From positions 1,054,001 to 1,118,000 of the forward strand of contig JAUIHT010000001.1 in the NCBI GenBank assembly GCA_030432235.1: a DNA stretch of 64,000 nt. The letters are read 5' to 3'. The notes below the pieces were generated by a model. It saw only the letters and a list, made by a program, of their open reading frames with translations. It was not told the DNA's origin and searched no databases. Source of the stretch: Verrucomicrobiia bacterium (GTDB taxonomy: Bacteria > Verrucomicrobiota > Verrucomicrobiia > Opitutales > Cerasicoccaceae). This document shows positions 1 through 7,501 of this stretch, piece after piece. How positions within the stretch are numbered: position 1 is the stretch's first letter; every line of letters begins with the position of its first letter. Made by a program: the position numbers and the translations under genes.

Positions 1-1
1 G

Positions 2-892
2 CTGCCCAACGACCTGCTGCTGCAGCAGGCCGAGGAAAACGCCACCGTGCTCGATGCCTTTACGCAGGCCGACGACTGGATTGGCCGAGGCGTCGGCAGC
101 ATCTGCGCCATGCTTTTCCAGACCGGCCTCATCAATGTCGACTTCGCCACGCTCAAGAAAGCCTTCTGCGTGCAGGGCGGTAAAACGCTCTTCGGCCTTG
201 GCCGGGGTGAAGGCGGTGACTTCGTCGAAAAGGCCCTGCAGGACCTCGCTCTGTGCCCGCTCCTGCACACTCCCGAGTATGCCCGCAAGGCCGACCGCCT
301 GCTGGTCAACATCATCGGCGGCACCGATCTGGGCATCGGCCACGTCAATCGCGTCATGGCCGCCGTAACCGAGCGCTTCGGCAGCAAAGCTGACACCGTC
401 CTCGGCGCGGTTATCGACGACAACCTGCAATCGACGGTTGAGATTTGCGTCATCGGCACGACGGACGTCGGCGGCGGTCGTTACGTGCGCCAGCCGGTCA
501 AGAGCTACGCGGCCAAACCTAAGCCCCCCGAGTCTCCTCAAGGCAGGCCCATCGACAAAGCTCAGGGCGGGCCCGCCGCGCCCAAACTGGACCTGGAAGA
601 AACGTCGGCGCCGGACAACCGGGAATCGGACTACGAGCCGCTGCCCGAGCTGGATTCGGTCAGGCCCCACGACGGCGCTCAGGGCAGGTCCACAGAGACC
701 CGGATGCCTCAAGTGCATCAGTCCAAGCTCAAGAAGACCGAAGCCAACGATGGCACGGACCAGGAGGAGTTCCTTTTCGTCTCCGAAGAGGAGCAACGCG
801 GCTACTTCGACAAGACCGACCGCAACCTCTTCGACGGCGAAGACCTCGACGTCCCCACGTACCTCCGCCGCGGCATCCGCGTGACGCTTTAA
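2..892 (+). CDS. ftsZ: Cell division protein FtsZ, 5' end cut by window
   Basis: FtsZ is the tubulin-like GTPase that forms the cytokinetic ring. The frame is open from base 2, so the N-terminal GTP-binding half lies outside the window. Visible are the end of the GTPase domain (LPNDLLL), the T7 loop in GLINVDFATL, the C-terminal domain (LVNIIGGTDLGIGHVN, then GAVIDDNL), a variable linker of roughly 110 residues, and the C-terminal peptide DLDVPTYLRR that in the family binds membrane anchors such as FtsA. The second T7-loop aspartate (Asp212 in E. coli numbering) is Thr, codon 149-151. The linker holds two related decapeptides, GRPIDKAQGG and VRPHDGAQGR, encoded by DNA resembling the intergenic repeat at 2799. 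Identity is secure; the T7 change may be lineage-specific. Confidence 0.93.
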   Translation: MPNDLLLQQAEENATVLDAFTQADDWIGRGVGSICAMLFQTGLINVDFATLKKAFCVQGGKTLFGLGRGEGGDFVEKALQDLALCPLLHTPEYARKADRLLVNIIGGTDLGIGHVNRVMAAVTERFGSKADTVLGAVIDDNLQSTVEICVIGTTDVGGGRYVRQPVKSYAAKPKPPESPQGRPIDKAQGGPAAPKLDLEETSAPDNRESDYEPLPELDSVRPHDGAQGRSTETRMPQVHQSKLKKTEANDGTDQEEFLFVSEEEQRGYFDKTDRNLFDGEDLDVPTYLRRGIRVTL

Positions 893-934
893 GGGGGATT
901 GCTTTTACGTCATCGCTTCATACAGTGGGTTTTG

Positions 935-1465
935 ATGAACCTCAGTGTTGTTTGGTTCCTGTGTATTGGACTGGTTCCTTGCTTGTTGTTGGGGGAGTCG
1001 GACAGGTCCGCAAATAACGAGGCGTTAAAGAGGTCGTTGTTATTTTTGTACGATAGAAAATGGGAAAACCCTGAGGATGTCTTCATTGCTACCGTGCGTA
1101 AAGAGCGCCTTGAGGAATTACGGGAATTTTCGCTACAGGAGGACTTAAATAGTATTCCGGTATCGATCATTGAGGATATTAGCCAACCCGTCGGCGAAGA
1201 TCGTGGGACTCGTAAAGTTTTCGTTTTCGAAAAAGGTATTTTCGAGCCAATGGATTATAAGACTTGGCCTGAATTGCTGCTGTATGTGGGTTTTCAAGGT
1301 GAGGGGAAAGGTGCTTTATCCGTCTTCTTGAATACCATCAACAATCCTTACAACGGCGTCGTTTTTCTATTTGAGGACGATAAGCTAATATCCGTGATGC
1401 AATGGCCTCCCACAGTATGCGATATTCCTGGAAAGCATGAGGTTGTGGAGTCTTCGGAGAAATAG
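935..1465 (+). CDS. Hypothetical secreted or membrane-anchored protein
   Basis: I do not recognise this gene. I chose the ATG at 935 over an upstream TTG at 899 because it places a clean hydrophobic segment (MNLSVVWFLCIGLVPCLLLG) at the N-terminus, typical of a signal peptide. The remaining 150 or so residues are polar and mixed alpha/beta, with no catalytic motif that I can name. It starts 42 bases after ftsZ on the same strand and could be read through from it, but its base composition is clearly AT-richer than ftsZ or the helicase that follows, suggesting later arrival or relaxed codon selection. The product could be a lineage-specific periplasmic protein. Confidence 0.6.
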   Translation: MNLSVVWFLCIGLVPCLLLGESDRSANNEALKRSLLFLYDRKWENPEDVFIATVRKERLEELREFSLQEDLNSIPVSIIEDISQPVGEDRGTRKVFVFEKGIFEPMDYKTWPELLLYVGFQGEGKGALSVFLNTINNPYNGVVFLFEDDKLISVMQWPPTVCDIPGKHEVVESSEK

Positions 1466-1544
1466 GCAGGCGCTTTTCCCTCGCGGTTATTCCCCATTTC
1501 GAGGCTTGTTGTATGGCAATTAGCTGTCTACTTTCTGGCGGCTT

Positions 1545-2762
1545 ATGACATTTGATGAACTCGGACTGCACCCGGAGGTGCTCCGCGCCGTAAAGGAAAA
1601 GGGCTACGAAATCCCGACGCCCATCCAGGCTCAGGCCATACCCGTCGTGCTGGAAGGCAAGGACGTCATCGGCTCGGCCCAGACCGGCACGGGCAAGACT
1701 GCGGCCTTTTGCCTGCCCACGCTCTCGCGCCTGGAAAAACGCGACACTGAGCGCGCCCCGCGCTGCCTCATGCTCGAGCCCACCCGCGAGCTGGCCGGCC
1801 AGGTGGACGAAAATATCCAGATTTACGGCAAATACCTCGATTTGCGTGCCACCCTCATCCATGGCGGGGTGAAATACGGCGGCCAGGAAAAGGCCCTCGC
1901 CGATGGCGTCGACATCGTCGTGGCCACCCCCGGGCGGCTCATCGACCACATGGAGAAGGGCAACCTCTCCCTGCGCAACGTCGAGGTGCTCGTCCTGGAC
2001 GAGGTCGACCGCATGCTGGACCTCGGCTTCATCGAGGACGTCACCCGCATCGTCAGCGCCTGCCCGAAGGAGCGCCAGACCCTGTTTTTCTCCGCTACCG
2101 TGCCGGATGCCATCAAGCGCCTGGCCGAGGACGTCCTGCAGGACCCCGTCAGTGTCGAGCTGGGCGGACGGCGTTCGCCCGCCGAGACGGTCGACCACGC
2201 CATCTACCCGGTGGACGCCATCCAGAAGTTCGACCTGCTCGTGCACATGCTCGAGAAGATGGACTACGAGAGCGTCATCATCTTTACCCGTACGAAAATC
2301 GACGCCGATCGCATCTCGCGCTGGCTCATCGAGCGCAACCACCCGGTGGCCACGATGCACTCCGACCGCACCCAATCCGAGCGCAAGGCAGCTCTCGACG
2401 GCTTCAAGAACGGCAAATATCCCATCCTCATCGCCACCGACATCGCCTCGCGCGGGCTGGACGTTAGCGGCATCACGCACGTCATCAACTACAACGTGCC
2501 GCAGCACTGCGAGGACTACGTGCACCGTATCGGCCGCACGGGCCGCGCGCTCAAGGAGGGCGAGGCCTTCACGCTGTTTTCCACCGACGAGACCAGCTTC
2601 CTGCACAACATCGAGAAGTTCATCGAGTCGACCATCCCGCGCCGTAAGTGGGAGGGTTTCCACTACCGCAACGAGCCGCACCTGGGTGCGTCCGCCCCTG
2701 TGCGCAAGCGTCGCAACCGCGGCTTCTCCGCGCCTGGCTCAGGCGGTTTCGGCCGGCGGTAG
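1545..2762 (+). CDS. DEAD-box ATP-dependent RNA helicase, DEVD variant
   Basis: This is a superfamily 2 RNA helicase acting on structured RNA in the cytoplasm (RNA decay, ribosome assembly or cold adaptation in the family). At 405 residues it is a near-minimal core. The Q motif is around IPTPIQ (residues 23-28), motif I AQTGTGKT at 45-52, motif Ia PTRELA at 79-84, Ib TPGR at 128-131, motif II DEVD at 152-155, motif III SAT at 183-185 and motif [10 protein letters not shown] near 325. The third motif II residue is Val instead of Ala; the DE pair needed for Mg-ATP is kept. The C-terminus is a short basic Arg/Gly tail ([14 protein letters not shown]), as in RhlE-type enzymes. It appears monocistronic and converges on the esterase-like gene. 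Confidence 0.92.
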   Translation: MTFDELGLHPEVLRAVKEKGYEIPTPIQAQAIPVVLEGKDVIGSAQTGTGKTAAFCLPTLSRLEKRDTERAPRCLMLEPTRELAGQVDENIQIYGKYLDLRATLIHGGVKYGGQEKALADGVDIVVATPGRLIDHMEKGNLSLRNVEVLVLDEVDRMLDLGFIEDVTRIVSACPKERQTLFFSATVPDAIKRLAEDVLQDPVSVELGGRRSPAETVDHAIYPVDAIQKFDLLVHMLEKMDYESVIIFTRTKIDADRISRWLIERNHPVATMHSDRTQSERKAALDGFKNGKYPILIATDIASRGLDVSGITHVINYNVPQHCEDYVHRIGRTGRALKEGEAFTLFSTDETSFLHNIEKFIESTIPRRKWEGFHYRNEPHLGASAPVRKRRNRGFSAPGSGGFGRR

Positions 2763-2778
2763 GGCTGACGCATGACCT

Positions 2779-2817
2779 GGGGCTGCGCGCCCCACCTGGC
2801 CTGAGCTTGTCGAAGGC
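2779..2817. repeat. Two adjacent intergenic hairpins, one of the TCGACAAGCTCAGG type
   Basis: GGGGCTGCGCGCCCC (2779-2793) can form a 5-base stem. Next to it, at 2799-2817, is GCCTGAGCTTGTCGAAGGC, the reverse of the intergenic repeat sequence with core TTCGACAAGCTCAGG that recurs in many bacterial genomes. They lie between convergent genes and may act as a bidirectional terminator, although neither has a T-tract. Confidence 0.5.
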
Positions 2818-2873
2818 AACCTGCGGTGCGTAAATAGCACAGGACATTGTTTTGCCGCAAAAGGGTGCCCGTA

Positions 2874-3626
2874 TTAACGCTCCCAATTGGCCTCGAAGGT
2901 AGAGAGGGCGACATCGACGATGCTCTTGCCTTCCGGCAGGGGCGGGAGGCCGCTGGGGACGCTGCCGTAAACGGTGCAGGGGATGCCGACTTCCTCGCAG
3001 TGCTGCTGGATTGCCTGCGCGTACACCGGGCTGTGAATCTTTTCTCCCGGGGGCGAAAGTGTGTAGAGGATCAGGGGTGCGTCTCCGCCGTGCATGTATT
3101 GCTTCGCCATGGGTACGGCGTAGGGCTGCTGGATGGCCAGGCAGGCGGTGATGCCCAGGTCCTCGTAGTAGGTAAGGTACTCGGCGATGAGGGCCCCGGC
3201 GGAGGACCCCGCGACGACGAACTTCGCCGGGTCGAGGTTGTAGTCCTTGGCGTGGGTTTGCAGGTACTTGATGGCCTTGGGCGTTTCGGCCAGTATTTGC
3301 AGGTAGCCGGCTTTCGAAATGGAGCCTTGCTTGCCTTGATCGCCCAGGAATGGGTAGCCGACGCTGGCCACGGCGATTCCCTGATCCAAAAGCGCCAGAA
3401 AATCCCGCTTGAACGGTATGCGCTCTTTTGAGCCCTTCCTGAAGCCGCCACCATGGAAGTAAATGATCAGTGGGGTGGGGTGCTCGCTTTCCGGCAACCA
3501 CAGATCGATGAGCTGGCGGTCATAGTCCGGGCTGTACCGGAGATCGGAGTGGGTAGGCTTTATTTGTGCCGAGGCGCAAAGAGCCGTAAGGAGGGTGAGA
3601 ACCAGAATGGTGGGCAGGCGATTCAT
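2874..3626 (-). CDS. Secreted alpha/beta-hydrolase fold protein, putative esterase with degenerate triad
   Basis: A 250-residue protein with a signal peptide (MNRLPTILVLTLLTALCASA). It has the features of carboxylesterases that act on acylated sugars: oxyanion loop HGGGF at 58-62 and nucleophile elbow GSSAG at 140-144 (Ser142). After that the family pattern breaks down. The usual acid position is replaced by a stretch reading LSPPGEKIHSP, and the segment that should carry the catalytic His (VYGSVPSGLPPLPEG) has none. So it may be a weak or inactive hydrolase, a binding protein, or an enzyme with a rearranged triad. It stands alone, convergent with the helicase and divergent from the sugar ABC operon. 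Confidence 0.75.
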   Translation of the reverse strand: MNRLPTILVLTLLTALCASAQIKPTHSDLRYSPDYDRQLIDLWLPESEHPTPLIIYFHGGGFRKGSKERIPFKRDFLALLDQGIAVASVGYPFLGDQGKQGSISKAGYLQILAETPKAIKYLQTHAKDYNLDPAKFVVAGSSAGALIAEYLTYYEDLGITACLAIQQPYAVPMAKQYMHGGDAPLILYTLSPPGEKIHSPVYAQAIQQHCEEVGIPCTVYGSVPSGLPPLPEGKSIVDVALSTFEANWER

Positions 3627-3660
3627 GGCGGCTTCCTGTGGGATGACTATGTATCACCTC

Positions 3661-3725
3661 TGGCGCGAGGTTGTTTCAGCCATTCGCACTCACCGGTCAG
3701 AGGGACCTGCTTTTGCCTCGCGCCA
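3661..3725. repeat. Perfect 10-base inverted repeat
   Basis: TGGCGCGAGG at 3661-3670 is matched exactly by its reverse complement CCTCGCGCCA at 3716-3725, with 45 bases between. It lies in the divergent promoter region between the esterase-like gene and the sugar ABC operon. It could be a long hairpin, a small non-autonomous element, or a pair of operator arms. No flanking target duplication is evident. Confidence 0.5.
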
Positions 3726-3822
3726 TAGCTAATATCTGCTATTACGAGAAACGTGTTAACTGTTTACATGCAGCGTGATTATTTTCTTTGCACGAATCCT
3801 TTAATGTGCTCTAGATAGTATC

Positions 3823-5187
3823 GTGAAATTGCATAAAATTGCAATAATCCTGTTTTCCTTATACCCCTTGCTTTGCCTCATGTTGGGCGGCTGTTCCCGA
3901 GAGCTGCCGCCGGAGGCCGAGGGGCGCGTCGTCATCGACTATTGGGAGAAATGGACGGGCTTCGAGGCCGAGGCCATGCAAGCGGTGGTGGACGACTTCA
4001 ACGCCTCGCAGGACCGCATCTACGTGCGCTATTTGCCCGTCAGCCAAATCGACCGCAAACTGCTGCTGGCCATAGCCGGAGGGAATCCGCCCGATGTGGC
4101 CGGGATGTGGTCCTACGCCGTGGCGGCCTACTCCGAAAACAACGCCCTGACGCCGCTGGATACCTACGTCGCGGAGGCGGGTATCGTGGAAGAGGACTAC
4201 TATCCGATTTTCTGGGAGCTGGGCCTACACCGGGGGCATTTGTGGGCGCTGCCCAGCACTCCCGCCACCAATGCCCTGCACTGGAACAAGAAGCTCTTTC
4301 GTGATGCCGGGTTGGACCCGGATAAGCCGCCGCGCTCCCTGGCCGAGCTGGAGGCGATGAACGAAAAGCTGCTGCTGCGCGATGCCAACGGCAGGATTAT
4401 CCGCCTGGGCCACAACCCGCAGGAGCCGGGTTGGTGGAACGCCTCCTGGGTGGCGTGGTTCGGTGGCGAGCCCTGGACGCCCGAGGACGGTATGCTGGCC
4501 GACTCACCGCAGATGCGCGAGGCCTTCGCCTGGTTTGAGTCCTACCCGGAGCGCTTCGGCGGACACGACCTGCAACAGCTCCGCAACAGCTTTGGCAACT
4601 TCGCCTCGCCGCAGAATCCGTTCTTCACCGGGCGCGTGGCGATGACCTTGCAGGGCCCCTGGCTCTACAACTTCATCAAGGACTACGCGCCGGAGGACTT
4701 CGAGTGGGGCGTCGCGCCGTTCCCCTCCCTGGACCCGGAGCGCTGGCCCGGCGTGACCATTGCCGAGTCCGACCAGTTGGTCATCCCCGCCGGTGCGAAG
4801 CATCCCGAGGAGGCCTTCGAGTTCATTCGCTACGTGCAGCAGCAGGGGCCGATGGAAAAGCTCTGCCTGGGCCAGAAGAAGTTCAGCCCGCTGGTGGAGG
4901 TCAGCGACGCTTTTTACGCGGAGCATCCCAATCCCTACATCAAGGTTTTTGCCGATCTGGCGGCCAGCCCCAATGCCGCGCGCACCTCGCCCATCACGAT
5001 TTGGAATGAGTACCGCAACGAAATGACCAACGCCGTCGACACGGTTTTTCTGGGCGATGCGACAGCGGAGGATTTACTGCCGCCGCTGCAGAAAAACATG
5101 GTCGAGGCCTACGACCGGGCCCAGGAGCGTTGGGAGCGCGTGGCCGAACAACGCGAGGAAGAATGGAGGCAGGATGTCGAGGAGTGA
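3823..5187 (+). CDS. Sugar ABC transporter, substrate-binding lipoprotein (family 1)
   Basis: An extracellular solute-binding protein of the carbohydrate-type family 1 (MalE/UgpB-like), 454 residues. The N-terminus is a lipoprotein signal with lipobox LGGC, so Cys24 is probably lipidated and the protein tethered to a membrane. It contains the VDYWEKWTG-like start (VIDYWEKWTG) and the GNPPDVAGMW and GRVAMTLQGPW segments typical of this family. The start is GTG at 3823, chosen because it gives the complete signal peptide; the next in-frame Met lies inside that hydrophobic segment. Possible sigma-70-like boxes (TTGCAC near 3799, TAGATA near 3812) are so close that the transcript might be leaderless. 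It is the first gene of an uptake operon with two permeases; the substrate is probably an oligosaccharide but cannot be read from sequence. Confidence 0.9.
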   Translation: MKLHKIAIILFSLYPLLCLMLGGCSRELPPEAEGRVVIDYWEKWTGFEAEAMQAVVDDFNASQDRIYVRYLPVSQIDRKLLLAIAGGNPPDVAGMWSYAVAAYSENNALTPLDTYVAEAGIVEEDYYPIFWELGLHRGHLWALPSTPATNALHWNKKLFRDAGLDPDKPPRSLAELEAMNEKLLLRDANGRIIRLGHNPQEPGWWNASWVAWFGGEPWTPEDGMLADSPQMREAFAWFESYPERFGGHDLQQLRNSFGNFASPQNPFFTGRVAMTLQGPWLYNFIKDYAPEDFEWGVAPFPSLDPERWPGVTIAESDQLVIPAGAKHPEEAFEFIRYVQQQGPMEKLCLGQKKFSPLVEVSDAFYAEHPNPYIKVFADLAASPNAARTSPITIWNEYRNEMTNAVDTVFLGDATAEDLLPPLQKNMVEAYDRAQERWERVAEQREEEWRQDVEE

Positions 5188-6091
5188 CTGGATACGGCTG
5201 CGTAACGGCCTGCTCTTTATCAGCCCGTGGATACTGGGCTTCGTCGTGCTGAACCTGTACCCGTTGCTCAGCTCCTTCGCGTATTCCTTCACCGACTACT
5301 CGGTGCTGTCGGACCCGGTATACGTCGGTACGGACAACTACGAGCGCCTCCTGAAAGACGGCCTGTTCTGGCAGTCGCTCTACAACACGTTTTTCTTCGC
5401 CGCCTTCAGTATTCCGGCCAGCCTGGCGGTATCACTGATCTTCGCGGTGTTGCTGAACTTCGAGCTGCCGGGGCGCTCGATCTTCCGCACGATTTATTTC
5501 CTGCCGTCGCTGCTGCCGCTGGTTTGCCTGGGCGTGCTTTGGCAGTGGCTGCTCAACGGGGACATCGGCCTGATCAACGCCGCGCTCGATCCCTTCTTCG
5601 ATACGTTTAACCGTATCTTCGGCACGAGTGTGCGCCCGCCCAACTGGCTGGCGGACCCGGCCTTCACCAAACCCGCGCTCATCCTTACCACCGTGTGGAC
5701 GGCGGGCAACGCGGTCGTCATCTTCCTGGCGGGCCTGCAGGACGTGCCGCGTTCGCTCTACGAGGCCGCCGAAATCGACGGGGCGAACTTTTTCCAGAAG
5801 CTCCTGCACGTGACCCTGCCGATGATTTCCCCGGTGATTTACTTCAACGGCATCATGGCGCTGATCGGCTCCTTCCAGGTCTTCGCGCTGCCCTTCATCA
5901 TCACTGGTGGCAGCGACGGGCCGGGGCGCTCGCTTATGTTCACCGCGACCTACATCTACCGCCGCGCCTTCGAGTACTGGGATATGGGCTATGCCTGTGC
6001 TATCGGCCTGGTGCTTTTCCTCTTCGTGCTCGTCCTCACGCTGCTGGCTCACTTCATCAGCCAGCGCTACACTTATTATCAGGGAGAATAA
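5174..6091 (+). CDS. Sugar ABC transporter permease 1 (MalF/UgpA type)
   Basis: An inner-membrane permease of 305 residues. I chose the ATG at 5174 (MSRSDWIRL) because it follows a good ribosome-binding sequence (GGAGGCAGG, 5165-5173) and gives the usual family start just before the first membrane helix; it overlaps the lipoprotein gene by 14 bases. About six membrane segments are visible, and the cytoplasmic EAA loop that docks the ATPase reads EAAEIDGANFFQKLLHVTLP. It pairs with the next gene to form the membrane channel. The overlap suggests translational coupling. Confidence 0.92.
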   Translation: MSRSDWIRLRNGLLFISPWILGFVVLNLYPLLSSFAYSFTDYSVLSDPVYVGTDNYERLLKDGLFWQSLYNTFFFAAFSIPASLAVSLIFAVLLNFELPGRSIFRTIYFLPSLLPLVCLGVLWQWLLNGDIGLINAALDPFFDTFNRIFGTSVRPPNWLADPAFTKPALILTTVWTAGNAVVIFLAGLQDVPRSLYEAAEIDGANFFQKLLHVTLPMISPVIYFNGIMALIGSFQVFALPFIITGGSDGPGRSLMFTATYIYRRAFEYWDMGYACAIGLVLFLFVLVLTLLAHFISQRYTYYQGE

Positions 6092-6936
6092 TGAGCTTCG
6101 TACGTCCATTAACCCTCTGGCAAAAGGCCATCATCTACACCCTGTTGCTCCTCGGGGTGGCGGCCTTCCTGACGCCGTTCCTCTGGATGGTCTCGACCGC
6201 GCTCAAACCCCTGCGCGAGACCATGAGCTTCCCGCCGAAGTGGATTCCATCCGAGTGGCAATGGGGCAACTTTCACCGTGCAATGATCGAGATGGGGCCG
6301 TTCTGGCGTTACCTGGGCAACACCCTGATCATCTGTTTTCTCAGCGTTGCCGGGACGGTCATGAGCAGTGCATTGGCGGCCTACGGCTTCGCACGCATCC
6401 GCTGGCGGGGCCGCGACACCGTATTTCTGATTGTGCTGGCCACGATGATGATTCCCTTCCCGGTCATCATGGTGCCCATCTACACGCTCTTCCGGGAGCT
6501 GAGCTGGACCGGCACCTTCCGCCCGCTCTGGGTGCCTTGTTTCCTGGCCGGCGCTTTCAATGTTTTCCTGCTGCGACAGTTCTTCATGACCATCCCGCAG
6601 GAGCTTTCCGAGGCCGCCCGCATCGACGGCTGTTCGGAGTGGGGCATCTTCTGGCGTGTTGTCCTGCCGTTGAGCCGCCCGGCCTTGCTGGTGGTGGCGC
6701 TGTTCCAATTCATGTTCAGTTGGAACGACTTCCTCGGGCCGCTCATTTACCTGACCGACCAGCAGGACTACACCCTGGCCCTCGGCCTGCAGTCTTTCCA
6801 GAGCAAGAGCGGTGGCACCTCCTGGAATCTCCTTATGGCCGCCTCGACCCTTATCGCCGTGCCGGTGATTGTGCTGTTCTTCTTCACCCAGAAGAGCTTC
6901 GTCGAGGGCATCGCCACGACGGGCTCCAAGGGCTAA
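6091..6936 (+). CDS. Sugar ABC transporter permease 2 (MalG/UgpE type)
   Basis: A second inner-membrane permease of 281 residues. Its ATG at 6091 shares one base with the stop of permease 1 (TAATG), a classic coupling junction. The EAA loop is EAARIDGCSEWGIFWRVVLP, and the N-terminal helix plus five further segments match the MalG-type topology. No ATPase gene follows: the operon ends here and a cluster of palindromes begins. The transporter therefore presumably uses a shared, MsmX/UgpC-type ATPase encoded elsewhere, which is common for this family. Confidence 0.92.
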   Translation: MSFVRPLTLWQKAIIYTLLLLGVAAFLTPFLWMVSTALKPLRETMSFPPKWIPSEWQWGNFHRAMIEMGPFWRYLGNTLIICFLSVAGTVMSSALAAYGFARIRWRGRDTVFLIVLATMMIPFPVIMVPIYTLFRELSWTGTFRPLWVPCFLAGAFNVFLLRQFFMTIPQELSEAARIDGCSEWGIFWRVVLPLSRPALLVVALFQFMFSWNDFLGPLIYLTDQQDYTLALGLQSFQSKSGGTSWNLLMAASTLIAVPVIVLFFFTQKSFVEGIATTGSKG

Positions 6937-6960
6937 CTATATATTATTGCCGACTACAAA

Positions 6961-7082
6961 CAGGCTGAAAGCCTGACGCATCGTAGCCAGGGGCAACGCC
7001 CCTGGTTGACTGACGAATTATCTTCGCAGGCTAAAGGCCTGCTACAAACGTAGCGCATCGCTGGAGCAGGCCTTCAGCCTGC
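6961..7082. repeat. Cluster of four small palindromes after the ABC operon
   Basis: Four hairpin-forming palindromes in 122 bases: CAGGCTGAAAGCCTG (6961-6975), CCAGGGGCAACGCCCCTGG (6987-7005), GCAGGCTAAAGGCCTGC (7026-7042) and GCAGGCCTTCAGCCTGC (7066-7082). Three share the core GCAGGC/GCCTGC with an AAAG or TTCAG centre and are followed or preceded by GCTACAA or ACTACAA. This looks like an array of a repetitive extragenic palindrome family. It probably also ends transcription of the operon and of the convergent gene. Confidence 0.7.
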
Positions 7083-7114
7083 GGCTACAACTATATTTAA
7101 ACGCGCTAGAGGAA

Positions 7115-7489
7115 CTAGGTAAGGCGTGCGCACAGGGTCGTGTAGCGTTCGCGGGTCGGTAAGCCATCCTCGCGTATCGTCCCAAGCAAGTAGTCGCGGG
7201 ATCGTTCTTCCACAGGAGCAGTCAGACACCAGAGGGGAAACTGGTCCCGGGCCAAATCGACTTCGGTGCCGTCGTCGAGGCGATTCCAGAAGTGTGAGTG
7301 GCCACAGACAAGCGAGCGGAGGATGACGCCACCGAAACGGTCTTGCACGAGCAGTGCCGTGACTCCGCATTGGCCCTTGGCCGGGCAGGCGGGACTCCAG
7401 CCCTCAGGGTCTGTGCTGGTGTCGGCACTCCAGGTCTGCTCCAACTGGGTGCGCAGCGAGAGGAGTGCGTTCGTGAGAGTCGCCTGCAT
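7115..7489 (-). CDS. Uncharacterised small protein, YunG-like
   Basis: A 124-residue cytoplasmic protein without signal peptide. The pattern of an early Trp (LEQTWS), a CGVTALLVQDRFGG segment, a GHSHFWNRLDDGTEVDLARDQF segment and a trailing ERYTTLCARL resembles the YunG-type family of unknown function; this is recalled from family knowledge and not tested. Several His, Cys and Asp residues are conserved-looking, so metal binding or catalysis is possible. It begins 12 bases after the MYG1-like gene on the same strand and is probably cotranscribed with it. Confidence 0.7.
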   Translation of the reverse strand: MQATLTNALLSLRTQLEQTWSADTSTDPEGWSPACPAKGQCGVTALLVQDRFGGVILRSLVCGHSHFWNRLDDGTEVDLARDQFPLWCLTAPVEERSRDYLLGTIREDGLPTRERYTTLCARLT

Positions 7490-7501
7490 GCCAAGGGGTG
7501 C

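Noticed and set aside
1338-2681. Long open frame antisense to the DEAD-box helicase
   Set aside because: A GC-driven shadow of the helicase gene; the product has no recognisable fold or motif.
6961-7082. Palindrome cluster as a CRISPR array
   Set aside because: The units differ in sequence, the spacers are uneven and short, and no cas gene is nearby.
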